DNA of 64,000 bases, taken from contig QLIY01000181.1 in the NCBI GenBank assembly GCA_003260075.1, positions 132,695 through 196,694 of the forward strand, given 5' to 3'. Source of the stretch: Phallusia mammillata. Its lineage: Eukaryota > Chordata > Ascidiacea > Phlebobranchia > Ascidiidae. The notes below the pieces were generated by a model. The model did not search any database. It was not told the origin of the DNA and worked only from the letters and a program-made list of their open reading frames with translations. This document shows, piece after piece, positions 1 to 12,311 of the stretch. Each line of letters opens with the position of its first letter. Position 1 is the stretch's first letter. The translations under genes were made by a program, and so were the position numbers.

Positions 1-155
1 CAACCCACACTCCGACTACAGTGCCACCTGGAATGTCAGCACGATCGAGTCTTCCTTTTTAGGATAGTGCCTATCGTCGCTGTTCCATTGAGATGATTCG
101 GTAATTCCGCTCTCTGGAATAAAACCCGTCTGCAATCCCAACCTACAAAGAGTGT
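1..155 (-). pseudogene. Partial F5/8C (discoidin) exon running off the window start
   Basis: This is the first exon of a discoidin domain, read from a splice acceptor (AG at 157-156) towards position 1. It encodes DTLCRLGLQTGFIPESGITESS, then GRLDRADIPGG and VVGVWV in the next frame, closely matching the corresponding exon at 40796-40963. The two halves are in different frames. A one-base indel at the T run 56-60 is needed to join them, so the copy is either a pseudogene or carries a homopolymer sequencing error. The rest of the gene lies outside the window. Confidence 0.7.
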
Positions 156-471
156 CTTGCAGCACAAAAAATACAGTTGTGTGTTTGAAAATGTTATTTT
201 GACGTTTTGTCGTCAAGAATTTTACAGCTTTGAATTACATTTTGAAACTTTTTTATTATTAAAGTACCAATCGACAAGTATTCAACTACCAATCTCCACT
301 AGTAAAGCAGAGTTGTTGTGCTAAGGAAAACTGAGTTGTTATATCAATGCGAACAAATACATGTTTGTACTCTACCTCTGTTGGGTGCTAATACATGTCC
401 AAGCCGATCTGAAAACACACGCCTTAAATAAAAAATCAAACCATTTGAAATTGACTCATACTAAAAAGTTA

Positions 472-708
472 GGGTGACACTAAAACGCTGAATGGGCGGG
501 ACGGGCGGAATGGAGGGCGGGACGTCGCGGGAGATGACGGGACGTTTCGGGCGCGGAATGTACTGTTCGGCGCAATTTTTTTTAATGATTTTCTATTATA
601 AAACCTTATCCCAACCTTAAGAGCTCCAACCGTCAGCAATTTACCCGATATTGAGCGGTTTCCGCGACGTCCCGCCCATCCCGCCCATTCAGCGTTTTAG
701 TGTCACCC
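472..708. mobile_element. MITE with long terminal inverted repeats and 8-bp target duplication
   Basis: The left end begins GGGTGACACTAAAACGCTGA and the right end is its exact inverse, with further imperfect inverted GC-rich sequence (GGGCGGGACG) inside. The 8-bp direct repeat AAAAGTTA flanks it at 464-471 and 709-716. No coding capacity is seen. The 8-bp target duplication fits hAT-type non-autonomous elements, but the ends do not show the usual CAG start, so the superfamily is open. Confidence 0.85.
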
Positions 709-716
709 AAAAGTTA

Positions 717-1972
717 TAGCTTGCCTCGCATTTTTAGTTGTTCGCGAGATTGCAGAGCTGGACAAATTTCACCACCTGGAGTCATGGATAACGTACAAAA
801 GTTCAATGCCAAGTAGAGAATAAAGAAAGCTATGACAGGCACATAACTTCAATAAATGTTAGAAAAAAAGAAGAAAAAATATAAGATCTTTCATCGATCC
901 GTGTATATTTTATGTCGGGTTCGTTGATTGTATTTTAACAAAATAGGAAATGTATTCTGTACATAACAAGTTGGGTCTGAATTCAGATTCATATTGCCAT
1001 CACTCTAGCTGTTAAACGATTATTACATCACATCAAACTTTAAAAAAAATGGTCGAAAGACGACACTCGGAAATACACACAACAAAACTATGACAAAATC
1101 TGTTTGTTCACAGCTTAGGTCGATTTTTTTTCAACTGAAACAACAGCTAAATGATTGTAACAGCAGTATGCAGTTGTTTTGGTGAAAAAACATCATATGA
1201 ATCATTGCAGTATTTTCTATTGAAATGACGGAATATAAACCCGATCAATCCCCACCGATATGATGCAATCGCATTTTTTGTTAGTTTTTAGCAAACTGAC
1301 AAGCAACAAAATGTTTTTATTATGGAAGTTTTTGGTATCTCTTACTGAGAGATTTTAGGCCATGCATTGCCACATGTGATAACGCTTTGGAAATCAGTTT
1401 GATTTGGTAACGAGCCAACAAAGGGTTGACGTACCATGAAATAGTGAAATAGTATTACTTATAAGCCAGCAAACGTTGGAAAGAAAGTAACACTTAAAAA
1501 CATCCAGAAACAAATCCAAAATTTTGGGCACAACTAAAATTTACTATTTTACATAGCAGATTGATCATAAAATACTATTTCCGACTGACCATAACATATA
1601 TTTTGATATAGAACAGTCAGAACTTTGATCACCACTAAATTTGTTATGTTGACAACATGAAATGTTTTTAAAAAGTGTGCAAGGATTAGTCACGTTTTTA
1701 TCAGTCACCATTAGACCCAAATGATTATGTGCGCAATTACTGTAGCATCCAGCGATCGGGTATGTTTAAAAGGTTTTTTTTTTTTTGAGAAATTCGCTTA
1801 TCAAACAAAGTTTCTTTTTAACAACGAATACAATTGTAGATCACAAACTCATGCAGTTTCTGGATAATAAAAGCACACCAAAAATTGTAGAAATAATTGT
1901 AAACATGTTTTTACCTATGTTTTAGAACGTAAGTAACCACTGTTATTGCAAAGGTTTAGGCGAACGAAAAAG
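717..1972. other. Intergenic sequence, nothing recognised
   Basis: AT-rich sequence without convincing exons or repeats. It probably contains the promoter and 5' UTR of the discoidin gene that starts at 1973, but I cannot locate core promoter elements with confidence. Confidence 0.4.
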
Positions 1973-4382
1973 ATGAATTTGTTCATGTTCTGTTTTGTTA
2001 TTTTCAAGATCGCACTTTTAACAGGTAAGATTATGATAATGTTTAATAAGATGCTTATTAAAGACTTAGGCTACATCCACACCACATTATCGATAACTTA
2101 CGTATAACAATAATGGGTTATAGAAATCCCACAAAACTGGTGTTCTAAATAACAGTCTCTATCGTCCCTATGTTGGTTGGCAAACAAATGCACAATGACA
2201 TTTTGGAAAGACATTGCTATTGGTTACAGGCAATAAAAAAATAACAGGCACTACTATACATGGCATGTTTTCATTTTTGATCCTAGGTTGTTCTACAGCC
2301 TGCACAGCCATCAAATCTTGTGACAACATTGTAATACTTGAAGGTAAGGTATCAAATAAATCTGAAATGCTGTTGATGCAGGTACGGTATTGACTCCCAG
2401 TAGATGTTTGCGTAATTCTGTATTCGGCCTCCTTTCAACTTATATCACATTGTTTTTGCCAGGCGTATTTAGTGTGTGTTTTATCCAAAACTTCCCCTTT
2501 TTCAGATTTGGTAGCAAAATTTTCTAACGTGGATCTTGCAGCAAACAGAGGTAATGTAATCCTTTTAAAAAATTGTTCGTATTTCCCCCCCCCCCTTTGG
2601 TAGCAAAATTTTCTAACGTGGATCTTGCAGCAAACAGAGGTAAAGTAATCCTTTTAAAAAAATGTTTGTATTTGAGCCTAACTTCTAAATGCAAAGATTG
2701 TCACTTAAATGCCCAGATAAACATGCAATAAGATAACATTAACAAGAAAGACAAACAGACACTTTAATGACTAACTGACAATTTTTATTTAAATGTAGTT
2801 GAGTGATTCGTGCAAGTTGTAATGGAGTTTTATTTTATCGCTCACACTGCACACACGTTCATATATTTTTTGTTCTCAGAGTCTCTATGTAAACTGGGAT
2901 TAAAAACAGGTTTTATACCAGACAGCGCGTTTAGTGCTTCATCCGAGCTCGCCAGGGCATACAAGGCAAGTAATGCAAGGTTGGATCGGCAAGAAATAGA
3001 GGTACCTCTCCAAGTTGGAGCTTGGCTTTCCGAAACTAGTAAGTTTGGCTTGCCGGAACTAGTAGACTATATATGTGTACAATAAAGACAAAAGTCAACA
3101 ATTTCATGAGTAACATTTATCGCCCCCCCCCCGTTGGAGCTTGGCTTTCCGAAACTAGTAAGTTTGGCTTGCCGGAACTAACTTAGTAGACTATATATGT
3201 GTACAATAAAGACAAAAAACAACAATTTCATGAGTAACATTTATCATCAATTTAAACAGTGCTTCTTAAACTTTTTTAACAAGCTGCGAATTACCAAACC
3301 AAATTTTCTTTTCGCCACACACTAACAGTATAAAAGCTGTCAAAAGAAAATTAATGCGCTTGTAGAGTTGTGGTGGATAAGCGCGACGAAACAAATTTTA
3401 AACGTTGCAATCTACGCTCGTCATTTAGTGTGAAAACAAAGAGAATGTTTGCACTTAAAAAAAACGAAAATTTTGCGGAATACTTTTGAAGCACTGCTAC
3501 GTGCAGCGGCACGCCTTTTGAGAGTCATTGAATCACTGATAATTATCATGATTGATTATAATCATTAAATTCCTCTTTCTGTTCATTAGATACTGTAGGC
3601 GAATGGCTTCAGATCAACTTGAACAATCTGACCACCATAACAGGTGTTATAACACAAGCGAGGAATACAGAATTACACTGGGTAACAAAGTTCAACATCG
3701 ACTACAAAAGCGAAGGCAATGGAAGTTGGAACGTCGTACGCGACGCAAGTTCAAACACTGTAGGCGCTGGAATTTTTTTTTAGATGCCAACTACTTTAAT
3801 TTTTCATTCGACTAAATATGTTGTTTTTAGTTTGGTGATTATAATAAATTGTAACACTAAGAAGAAAAATGTGTTTTGCATTTATTGGTCTAATTATTGT
3901 TATTTTTTTGCATGCAGAAAAACAGTTAACTAAATTTGAGCAGCGACAAATGCTGAAGTAATAATGGCCCCCCCCCCATAAATTGTAACACTAAGAAGAA
4001 AAATGTGTTTTGCATTGATTTTGGTTATAATTCCGATATCATTTTAATATAGTTTACTTTTAGCTATGTCACGTTACATAAAAAAAACATTATTTGGTCT
4101 AATTATTGTTATTTTTTTGCATGCAGCAAAACAGTTAACTAAATTTGAGCAGCGACAAATGCTGAAGTAATAATGTGACTTAATCTACGGCTCAATAAAA
4201 AAAGATGTATCTTTTTAACGACACTGATGTTTTATTATTGTTAGGAGTTTCGTGGAAACCAAGACAATTACATAAAGAAGACAAACATGTTCGATCAACC
4301 AGTTCAAGCTATCCAAATTCGTCTGACTGTTCTGGAGTGGCAAACACGCATTGCGCTTAGACTCGAATACTTAACTTGCTAA
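1973..4382 (+). CDS. Secreted single-discoidin-domain protein, six exons, about 206 aa
   Basis: Exons I assign: 1973-2024, 2287-2343, 2506-2550, 2880-3038, 3590-3759, 4245-4382. They total 621 nt in one open frame; introns are phase 1 except the last (phase 0). Residues 1-17 are a signal peptide (MNLFMFCFVIFKIALLTG). Residues 18-52 form a Cys-containing linker (GCSTACTAIKSC). Residues 53-206 are an F5/8C domain: LCKLGLKTGFIPDS, ARLDR, GAW, EWLQINLNN, TGVITQARN, W-V-T-K, then the C-terminal strand ending EYLTC-stop, whose Cys normally pairs with the LC near the domain start. F5/8C domains bind carbohydrate, phospholipid or protein ligands outside the cell; the ligand here is unknown. Exon 3 and the end of exon 4 recur after C-run spacers (2597-2639, 3133-3163) and should be ignored as assembly duplicates. 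An AATAAA at 4478 could be the poly(A) signal. Confidence 0.85.
2585..2595. other. C-run spacer with back-jump duplication
   Basis: Eleven C bases followed by a second copy of exon 3 and its flanks (about 2507-2575) with small differences. It lies inside an intron and is most simply an assembly join. Confidence 0.75.
3123..3132. other. C-run spacer with back-jump duplication
   Basis: Ten C bases followed by a repeat of about 3014-3115, including the end of exon 4 and its donor. Confidence 0.75.
3968..3977. other. C-run spacer with back-jump duplication
   Basis: Ten C bases followed by a repeat of 3842 onward; the sequence leading into the spacer (AGCAGCGACAAATGCTGAAG) also recurs downstream near 4150. 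The second copy carries about 100 extra bases, so the two may be indel haplotypes. Confidence 0.75.
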
Positions 4383-6750
4383 TTGGCATAAAGACACCTG
4401 TTTCTTGATTTTTGTATAGTTTCTTAACATACATGCGAGTTTAATTAAAAGTATTTACAAGCAAAAGAATGTAACCAAATAAACTTTCGATTTGGTAAAT
4501 ATGGACCCATTAGAGTTTTGTGAATATTTAATTCTATCAGATTTCACAGAAGGACAAAAATTGCAGTTTGTTTCTATCTGCATGCTTTTTTTGGCGTTGT
4601 GCTTCAAAGGATATTTAAAAAAAATAACCGACTTAATACAAACGGGAAACGTTCAGTTTTAGGATAGTATCGATGATACAAAGCAAGTGTTATAGAGTGT
4701 TTGTTAGGGATATCCCAAAGTAATTAGGCATTATTATTGTTAGAGTGGACAGTCACTTTTTGATGATTTATTGGCATGTTGCTGCGTGACACCATATACC
4801 AGAATTAGTAAATGTTTTTAAATGATAATAATCGATTTCATGAATAAAGTTTCTCTATCATGATGCTTTAGGAACTATGAGTCATATTTTTTTTCACAAC
4901 AACGTTGGGCGACATATAAGGCAAAACAAGAGTTTCGTGTTTTTAACCACAGTCGTGTTCGTAAAGCAAATACTTGGGCCAATGTAAACTTTACAATTTC
5001 AATATATCTGTATAATGTTGTATTACATGACACGGTTTAAAATTTGTTTTCCAAGATAGCTTTTCTACACTGCGCACTTGTATCTGGTTCAGACTGAAAA
5101 AACTTGGTTTTGTTAGTATGACAATTACAGTATTGCAAAATGTTCTCAACAAGGATGCAAACATGACTTTTGTGAAACACAGATTAACACAAGGTCACTC
5201 TACAGTTTTCAAAATGGAAAACTTTGTCGCAATCCGCGTCATAATTGGACTTTTTTGCACCAATGTGCGCAAGGTGTATATTGATTTGATTCACGCAGCA
5301 CCATGTGGCATGACGCGCAGATGTTTATTTAGTCGTGTCTGCCAAATTGTTTTTTTACGTTTTAGACCCTTATTTGATCTTTTAATTATTGGGTTCGGCC
5401 GGGTCGGCAACAGGCTTATAAAGAGCAGGTTTAGTCCAAACTATAAACTTGCTAAAAGGATCTTGGTACTGAAATCAGATGTCCAAAATTTGATTTTAGG
5501 CTGCTTTTTTGCTACCTCATTTGATTTTTTCAACTGGTGGTAAAAATTTTGCAGTCGGTCAAACTTATTCATTTCATCCGAAACGATTTTAACAAATAAT
5601 GATCTTTATGAACAAGTCACAATTTAAGAATCTGATAATTTAATGTTCTTATGTCTGAGGCTACAAATGTGTACAACAATTTTGTTTCACATAATTAACG
5701 ACCAAGGTCAACTGGTTTACTTAACAGCACGAGTCATTTTGTTCGAGTTTGCTTCTCTGAGCAATCGATTTGGAAGCAGTTACCATCTCCGTTTAAAGAA
5801 AACAACAAGTGCTATAAATACTTTGTACTCTCTGTTGGACAAAAATATATGTGTAACGTCCCGCAATTGATGCTGAAAGTTCTAACGAGAGGTTGTCATC
5901 AAATTTTATCGTAATTTCAAAGAACTTTACACTAGATTAGTTAAAATAAGGGATATGGAGGCAAGAAAATCTTAATTGATTGGTATTCGGTTGTTTTGAT
6001 CGGGTATGTTGAGCATAAGATCAAAAAAACAAACTAACGAACGNGGTTTCTGCATAAAGCATGACATTAACACACTGCGCTTTAAATGCAGAAATATAGC
6101 ACAAATCTTACCAACTGTTGTGGTAACCGGAGAGAGTAAATAGCAAGTGTATTCAACTCGCATCAATTACTGGTACACACCTAAACATACAACAACATAT
6201 ATCACCACAATGCGCCTTTATGACGTCACACACAGTCCTTACCAAGCTATGTTGGGCGACAGTACAGGAATAAGTCACGCTTCACGTGAGGAGAAAACAG
6301 GAATACTGCGTAAATAAAATGCAACGTAAGCACCTCGTCTGAAGCCAACTACACGTACAGTACAACTATTACAAAGCGAATGACATTTTAGGTCATTGCA
6401 GTTAAGTTCGCATTCATCATAATATTTCACGCTTGGGGAGACATTAAACACATATGTACAAAGTGACTTACCAATAATCGTCAACACGACAATAAACAGC
6501 CTTTTCTAGTTCAACCGACGCAGCACCGTGCTCCACGAAGGTCAGCAACGAAAATAACTAAACCACGTTGCGTTATCACACAAAACTGGCAGTCGATTAT
6601 TACGTCACACAACGCAATAGATTACAACACAAGCTGTACTGAGGAAATGCGGGAATCAATAGAAATCGGCAATTACTGGCAAATAAGATGTAACAATATG
6701 TTTTGATATGTACTAATTTTTGTTGCTTACAAAGGCATACTACTACACTG
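4383..6750. other. Intergenic; the inverted-duplication arm begins near 5640
   Basis: No supported gene. The open frame at 5118-5543 has low-complexity composition and no recognised domain. From about 5640 the sequence is the inverted counterpart of the region ending near 56470: the block around 5700-5830 matches 56330-56460 in reverse complement. An isolated N sits at 6044. Confidence 0.5.
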
Positions 6751-6756
6751 CCAATT

Positions 6757-8701
6757 ATGCTCAAAAGTTATTCTACTTCTTGTGATTTTGCAAGTTTCCG
6801 GTAAGATTTTCAACGTTTATGTTATATAATGAAACAAATAATGTAAAATTGGTTTGTTTGGTTCAGGAAGTTTTGGATATGAAGATAGGAAATAGTTTTT
6901 TGAACATTTTCATTAAAGTTTGCTGATAACTTGGTTATCAAATTTTATTTTATTTCAAAATTATGCTTTACAGTTCGTAAAGGCTGGTCTCAAGTGTCAC
7001 TTGAAGCAATTCAACGTAAGTAATACGCTTCCCTTCGTACAAAAATAATGATATCATGTTTTTGCTGTTCTCTTTTTAAGTGAACTTAATTACTGACAAA
7101 TAATACCAGAAATATGTGTTGAGTAAAGTTTAGTTGTTTGCCGACAGCTTTTGCATAACTACACAAAAAAGGTAAATGAAAGACTGGGGTAACGTCAAAG
7201 ATAACACGCAGACTTCTATATGTCCAAACTGAGAACAGTTATGATAAAAAACTTTCCATATTTTTTGGCATTTTTAATAAAAAATTATCGGCAGATTGCT
7301 TGTGTTTGTTGGGACTGAAAAGTGGTTACATATCGAACGATGCTATCTCCTCATCTACATATTATGGACCATCAGTCAACGACTTTCATCACAATAGATA
7401 TGGTAGACTGGATACGCCAAACAGACCTGGACTACACTACGGATCGTGGGTGGCCAACAAACGTTAGTTGACAATATTAGATTTTAAACAAAAATTCACA
7501 AAACGCAAAAAGCTTTTGGTCATAAATGATAAAAAAATATTATGAGAATATTGCGGGATTCGTCCCCGAGAGTGTCCTGGGTTCAAACCCGTAAAAAAAT
7601 TATTACAGAATGCAGCTTTGCTAATTAGAAGCCTAATTATCGTTCATTGTTTCATTAGGAATAGCTGGGGAATGGATTCAGGTAAGTTTAGTTAAAACTA
7701 CAAAAATTACTAGGGTTATCACACAAGGAAGGAATCAGGTAACAAGGTATACGATCCAATACATGCGGCCCTATGAAGATGAATGGCAAACTGTTAAAGA
7801 TGCCCGTAGTCAGGCCGATGCAAGTCGTCGTTTTACAGCGTTTGTTTTAGGTTGTGATATTTGTTTAACTTACAGTGTGTGGCCCTGTATATACCATTCA
7901 CCAACGCGTATGTTACATATATCTGAACACGTTTGTTTTCTAAAAATACGTTACCGCAACAAGACCTAATCATAAAGCCTTAACACTTCAAGAACACTGA
8001 TCCATTATAAGTTTAAGCAAGATCACGAATTTTGCAGTTCGTCACAGACAAAAACCCTATGCTATGTTTTTATGGATGTTAAGTGTTCTATATAATAGTT
8101 ATGCTATTACACAACAGGCAAGGATTTACAGATATAAATGTGTTTTGTGATGTAACTATTTCAGGGAGCATGGCTTTGTCATCTTGCAACGAAATTACTT
8201 TGATTTTCGAATTAAAATTTAGCATGATCTATTTCAAACATTTTTTCTGTCACAATTGACAAAAAAATAAGACAGATAAACGAACAAAGTACCTGGGCTA
8301 TAGTATCAATCCCTGTAAACAGTCAATTGAAATAGGTATGTTTCCCAAATATGTGGTAGCCTAATTACTGGCAACAAAGGAATGTGAATATGTAAAGGCA
8401 AATATAATTTATAATTTATCGCATCTTGTGCATGTTACGCTCGTGTGCGTAAGGAAGAACATAAAAAAGCCCTGTCAATCGGTTTTCTGATATCGTCCAT
8501 TATTATATTTTCAACTTTATTCCAACAAAATGTGTTTGTGATGTAAACTATCTATTTTTGCAGACTCTCTACGGAAATAGCGATTCGGATACCAAAGTGA
8601 CTAACATGTTTCACAAACCGATAGTTGCAGTGAAACTTCGTCTTGTGGCTCAACAGTGGAACAATTATATTTCGCTTCGTCATGAATACCTGACTTGCTA
8701 G
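6757..8701 (+). pseudogene. Damaged discoidin gene, left-arm copy of the gene at 54223-56235
   Basis: Exon equivalents: 6757-6800, 6867-6884, 6974-7015, 7295-7462, 7659-7819, 8564-8701. The F5/8C domain is readable (LCLLGLKSGYISNDAIS, YGRLDTPNR, GSWVANK, GEWIQVSLVK, ending EYLTC-stop). Compared with the right-arm copy there are four lesions. The signal peptide exon is 2 nt shorter and shifts frame. The donor after exon 2 reads AT instead of GT. Exon 5 has lost 12 nt, removing the conserved Trp of the Q-W-V-T motif. The exon 5 donor is GC (GCAAGT) instead of GT. The broken start and donor make a normal secreted product unlikely, although exons 3-6 remain in frame. Confidence 0.75.
7556..7600 (+). 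repeat. tRNA-like B-box fragment
   Basis: A short block (GATTCGTCCCCG then GGGTTCAAACCC) resembles the T-arm and acceptor region of a tRNA. A second copy is at 47181-47225. There is no complete cloverleaf, so this is more likely a relic of a tRNA-derived repeat than a gene. Confidence 0.35.
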
Positions 8702-8705
8702 TTAC

Positions 8706-9153
8706 ATAGGCCTATCATATTTCCATCCCCCAAAAGGAGGACGCATTGTAAAAAAATCATGAAAAAAATACTTTAAAGACCCCTAAAAAAAAAGCCTAAA
8801 AAATTAAACGGTAAAATCAAAAGTTTAACGTTTATTCCAAGACTAAAGTAAGCTTATATTTTCAATAAATGTCAAATCCACTTGTATTCTTTAAAAAATA
8901 AGCCGAAGATGCATATTTGGCTGTTTTTAAAGGCATAATTGTCACATATGTATTTGGTAAACCAGAAATTCTTTTAAAAGGAGGACATTTGGGCACTTTT
9001 TCTTGTTCTCNATTGTCACATATGTATTTGATAAATCAGAAATTCCTTAAAAAGGAGGACATTTGAGCAGTTTTTCTTGTCCTCGGAGGACAACTTGATT
9101 TTTGTTAAAATGGAGGACATGTCCTCCAAAAAGAGGACGTATGGTAGGCCTAT
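8706..9153. mobile_element. Non-autonomous DNA transposon inserted at the discoidin stop codon
   Basis: The ends are ATAGGCCTATCATA and, inverted, ATAGGCCTACCATA. AGTTAC(AT) flanks both sides (8700-8707 and 9154-9161). The paralogous site in the right arm (near 54210-54225) has uninterrupted TGCTAGTTACCTAATGAAG, which serves as an empty site. The interior is rich in AGGAGGAC. A stretch of about 70 nt is repeated either side of an N at 9011, so the true length is probably shorter. No ORF. The target duplication may be 6 or 8 bp. Confidence 0.75.
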
Positions 9154-9235
9154 AGTTACATAATGAAGATCTTTAATTGAAAAATAGCATCTTAAGTGGC
9201 CAACTAATTATTAGAAACTTGCTATTGTTATAAAA

Positions 9236-10314
9236 CAGTGGTTCTTAAACTTTTTATAACGGCCGAACCCCTACGATATTCTTCAGCCTTTGGTCGAACC
9301 CCAAAGTTACATCCTAGGTTTTTGACCCATTTTATTTGGTGGATCATAATTAGTTTTTGTTCAAACGCAGTGCCAACAGTTACTCATTGTCACTTTGTTA
9401 AATTCTGACATAGTAATACAAGCAACTTGTTTCATGATTGCTTTAATTCCGGCAATTTTTAGTTTTTACCAAAATAAAGCATTGTATTTTTAGCATCTGT
9501 ACACAAACATGAAAAAGATAAAGAAATTAGTTTTTGCTGCCAACAAAATTTCGTTGTGTTTCTGCTTATAAACAACGCGAACAGTGCTCTTGTTAAGTCA
9601 AAAAAAGAAAATAAAACCTTAGTGAATGGGTGCACAACCATTTTTCTAAAACGGCCGCATCGCAGATTCTTATTTTACCAACGGCCGCCATTTACCTGCT
9701 TATTTTTTAAAATACTTGCCTTACCCCCCCCCCCAAGAAATTAGTTTTTGCTGCCAACAAAATTTCGTTGTGTTTCTGCTTATGAACAACGCGAACAGTG
9801 CTCTTGTTAAGTCAAAAAAAGAAAATAAAACCTTAGTGAATGGGTGCACAACCATTTTTCTAAAACGGCCGCATCGCAGATTCTTATTTTACCAACGGCC
9901 GCCATTTACCTGCTTATTTTTTTAAATACTTGCCTTACATTATGTATTTACCATCAAATACCGCCCAAAAAGCCCAGATTAATTTCTAGCTCGGTGCACA
10001 GATTGAGCTGCACAGCATATTGTGATGCTTGGGACCTGTTTTGTTCGCATTGTTGGCACACAATAGGCGATCAAAAAGTCTGACACATATGGTTATTAGG
10101 CTGGTAATACTCGTACCACAAAAACTGTTTAGAGATGTTTAAAACAACCCTGCCTAAGTTTAACCTTTCAGTGTTTTGATATTTGGCAAATACAAATTGC
10201 CGTGTTTAGCGACTTTCGACCCTTAAAGTTTGACAAAAACGAGTATTTGTACTTCAAAAAGACCTTCGTCGAACCCCTGATTTGGCGTTGCCGAACCCCG
10301 GTTAAGAACCACTG
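9236..10314. mobile_element. hAT-type non-autonomous element
   Basis: The left end is CAGTGGTTCTTAAAC and the right end is its inverse (GGTTAAGAACCACTG). The 8-bp target duplication TTATAAAA lies at 9228-9235 and 10315-10322. The CAG terminus and 8-bp duplication are characteristic of the hAT superfamily. The right arm has the corresponding empty site (TTGTTATCAAACAATAAAT, reverse of about 54150). About 195 nt of the interior is doubled around the C run at 9724-9734. No transposase is recognisable. Confidence 0.85.
9724..9734. other. C-run spacer with back-jump duplication
   Basis: Eleven C bases followed by a near-identical repeat of about 9522-9715, inside the hAT element. Confidence 0.75.
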
Positions 10315-10589
10315 TTATAAAACAATAAATAATTCCAAAATTAACAAAACGATTTCAAATAAACCACTAATTAACTATGATTTTCATTCCGTTTGCAGAA
10401 AATGTGCTACAATTGTAAACATCTTGGTTTTGTGACTATGTATTCCGATTTGGGCACGAATTTTAGAAGCAAATAAAATAATTACAAACAAACAAATAAA
10501 TAAACAAAAAGCGGAGATTTACGCTATAGTATGCCATTTATACTCCAGAAATGTTTTCGCCTATGAATGCTACCAGCCTTTCTTCACAA

Positions 10590-10910
10590 TGTTCAAAAGA
10601 ATGCAGGGGTCCTTTTAACAAAAGCACAACCAAATTTGCAATTATTATTGACTCAAAAATAAAAAAAACTGACTAGATAACACTTCTCCATGCACAGAAA
10701 AATTTGTTTAACAAGCTATACCTTAAAAAACAAAAGAGTATTAAAATTAGGGAAACGTATTGCCCATTTTCACTCTTTCGTTGGTTGTTGCAAAACAAAG
10801 AAGAACAACTATGCATTGTTTACTGCATTCACTGTACAAAGCATGTTTTTGTTCCTTTGGTCACTACATCCGGCCCACGACCACATTATAAAAAGTTTGG
10901 TGACCCCTGC
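10590..10910. mobile_element. Possible second hAT-like remnant at the 3' end of the MFS gene
   Basis: CAGGGGTCC near 10596 and GACCCCTG near 10900-10907 are inverted ends of hAT type. I do not find a convincing target duplication. The right arm lacks this block, and the C-terminus of the neighbouring MFS gene diverges exactly here (NETHH-stop in place of DERPSQNNR). Confidence 0.45.
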
Positions 10911-10911
10911 T

Positions 10912-12311
10912 TTAGTGATGCGTTTCGTTTATTTGCAATCTCTGGTTAGTAGTTGAGATGAGAAAACAAAATAGAACACCCATTGCGTAATTTGCCGAAA
11001 TAAAAACAAGTACTGCAAGACTTCCAATGGACATTAAAATTGCCCGAGCCGCAACTGCATAGAGCAGTGCTATAGTGATCTGAATGCTTGACATACAAAT
11101 GCTCACAAAGGTTTCGTCGATTGGGTAAGTTTCCTGAGTAGCTATTTCGTAGAGCAAGACCATAACAGCTCGTGAAGAAAATCCGCTAAAAAAGTTGCAC
11201 ACGCAAAGAACCAAATAAGTCGATTTCAACCATCCGATTATAAGTCCAACTGAAAAGATAAATGAACATGTGCAACCAACAATAGCGAGGACTTTATAGT
11301 TTTTGTATTTGTCTACTATTTGACCCATCACAAATCCAGCAAATGCCCCGCTCACTGAATTGAGGGCAAGTAAATATGCTGAAGCCGTATCTTTAGATAT
11401 TGGAAGATTTAATTCACTATAAATGGGGGTCAGTATCTCTGTCAAAAAGATAAATTCAATCGCTTGACTTTGTGAAGTTGTAAATACAAGGGTTGCCATT
11501 AGAAAGGATTTGTTTAAAAAAACATATTTTGTTGTGGCCAACATTTGTTGAAAGCCGATGGTTTCTCGCGTTTGTTGATGCTTTAGCTTTTGAGCGTACG
11601 TCGGCGGTTTTGGAGGGAAGTTGGTAAGAAACAATGCGAGTAAAAGGGAAAACAAAGCACCCAAAACTAGTAATGCACCAAACATAACAACAAGCGTAAA
11701 CTGATCATCTGTCATACCAGAAAACGTATTGTTGTGACAAGTGTTGCTGGTGTTGTGACAAACGTTTCGAAACGATTTGTCTAAAATCGTTACGGGCAAA
11801 ATGCACCCTACAAACATTCCGAAGTAAACTGCAGTTATCATTGCACCTATAACAGTACCTATTTCGTTTTCTGGAAACCAGAGCACTGCAAAAATTGGAG
11901 AGATGGACATAAGCAACTGTGAAGCGATACCGTTCATGGTTTGGCCAATTACCATTACTGGAAAAAAGATCTGTTAAGCATAGCCACAGTAAAACACAAA
12001 TATGCTAAAAACGCCGCCACTGCCGATGCGTTGGCAAGAAATCGAAATCCGACTTGTTTTGTGAGAGTAAAGAACATCAACGGCATTGAAACGACAAAGG
12101 GTGATACATTGTGTGCGACGGTGATCCAATCCACCTGCCAATAGCTAACTTTAAAGAACGACACATATATGTTGTTGATTTCACCGAAACATGAAAACGC
12201 AATACCACAGAGACACTGCAGGATTGCAAAGGAGACAAGAAATATCCATCTTCTTTTATAAAGATTTACAGGCTTCTCCTGATTTGACAGTAATCCAGAT
12301 GAGGCGTTCAT
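10912..12311 (-). CDS. Intronless MFS transporter, SLC49/FLVCR-like, split by one frameshift
   Basis: Two abutting frames read 12311-11955 (MNASSGLLSNQEK..., TM1-TM4) and 11955-10912 (MVIGQTMNGIASQ..., TM4-TM12). They join into one protein of about 465 aa if one base is added to the A run 11962-11967, as comparison with the intact paralogue 48735-50153 shows. Family features are the VDWITVAHNVSP segment after TM1, GQTxNGIASQLLMS..AVLWFPENE in TM4-TM5, an N-glycosylation-prone Cys loop (CHNTSNTCHNNT), VDKYKNYK after TM8, and YEIATQETYP in TM10-TM11. Vertebrate FLVCR proteins carry haem or choline; the substrate here is not known. The gene lacks introns, unlike its neighbours. The frameshift is in a homopolymer, so it may be a sequencing error. 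The last residues are replaced by TE-adjacent sequence. Confidence 0.75.

Noticed and set aside
2597-3240. Apparent tandem exon duplication in the discoidin gene
   Set aside because: Each repeated exon follows a 10-11 nt C run that recurs across the window at duplicated flanks; treated as an assembly join.
5118-5543. 141-residue plus-strand open frame
   Set aside because: No domain, signal peptide or splice context that supports it, and composition resembles surrounding intergenic DNA.
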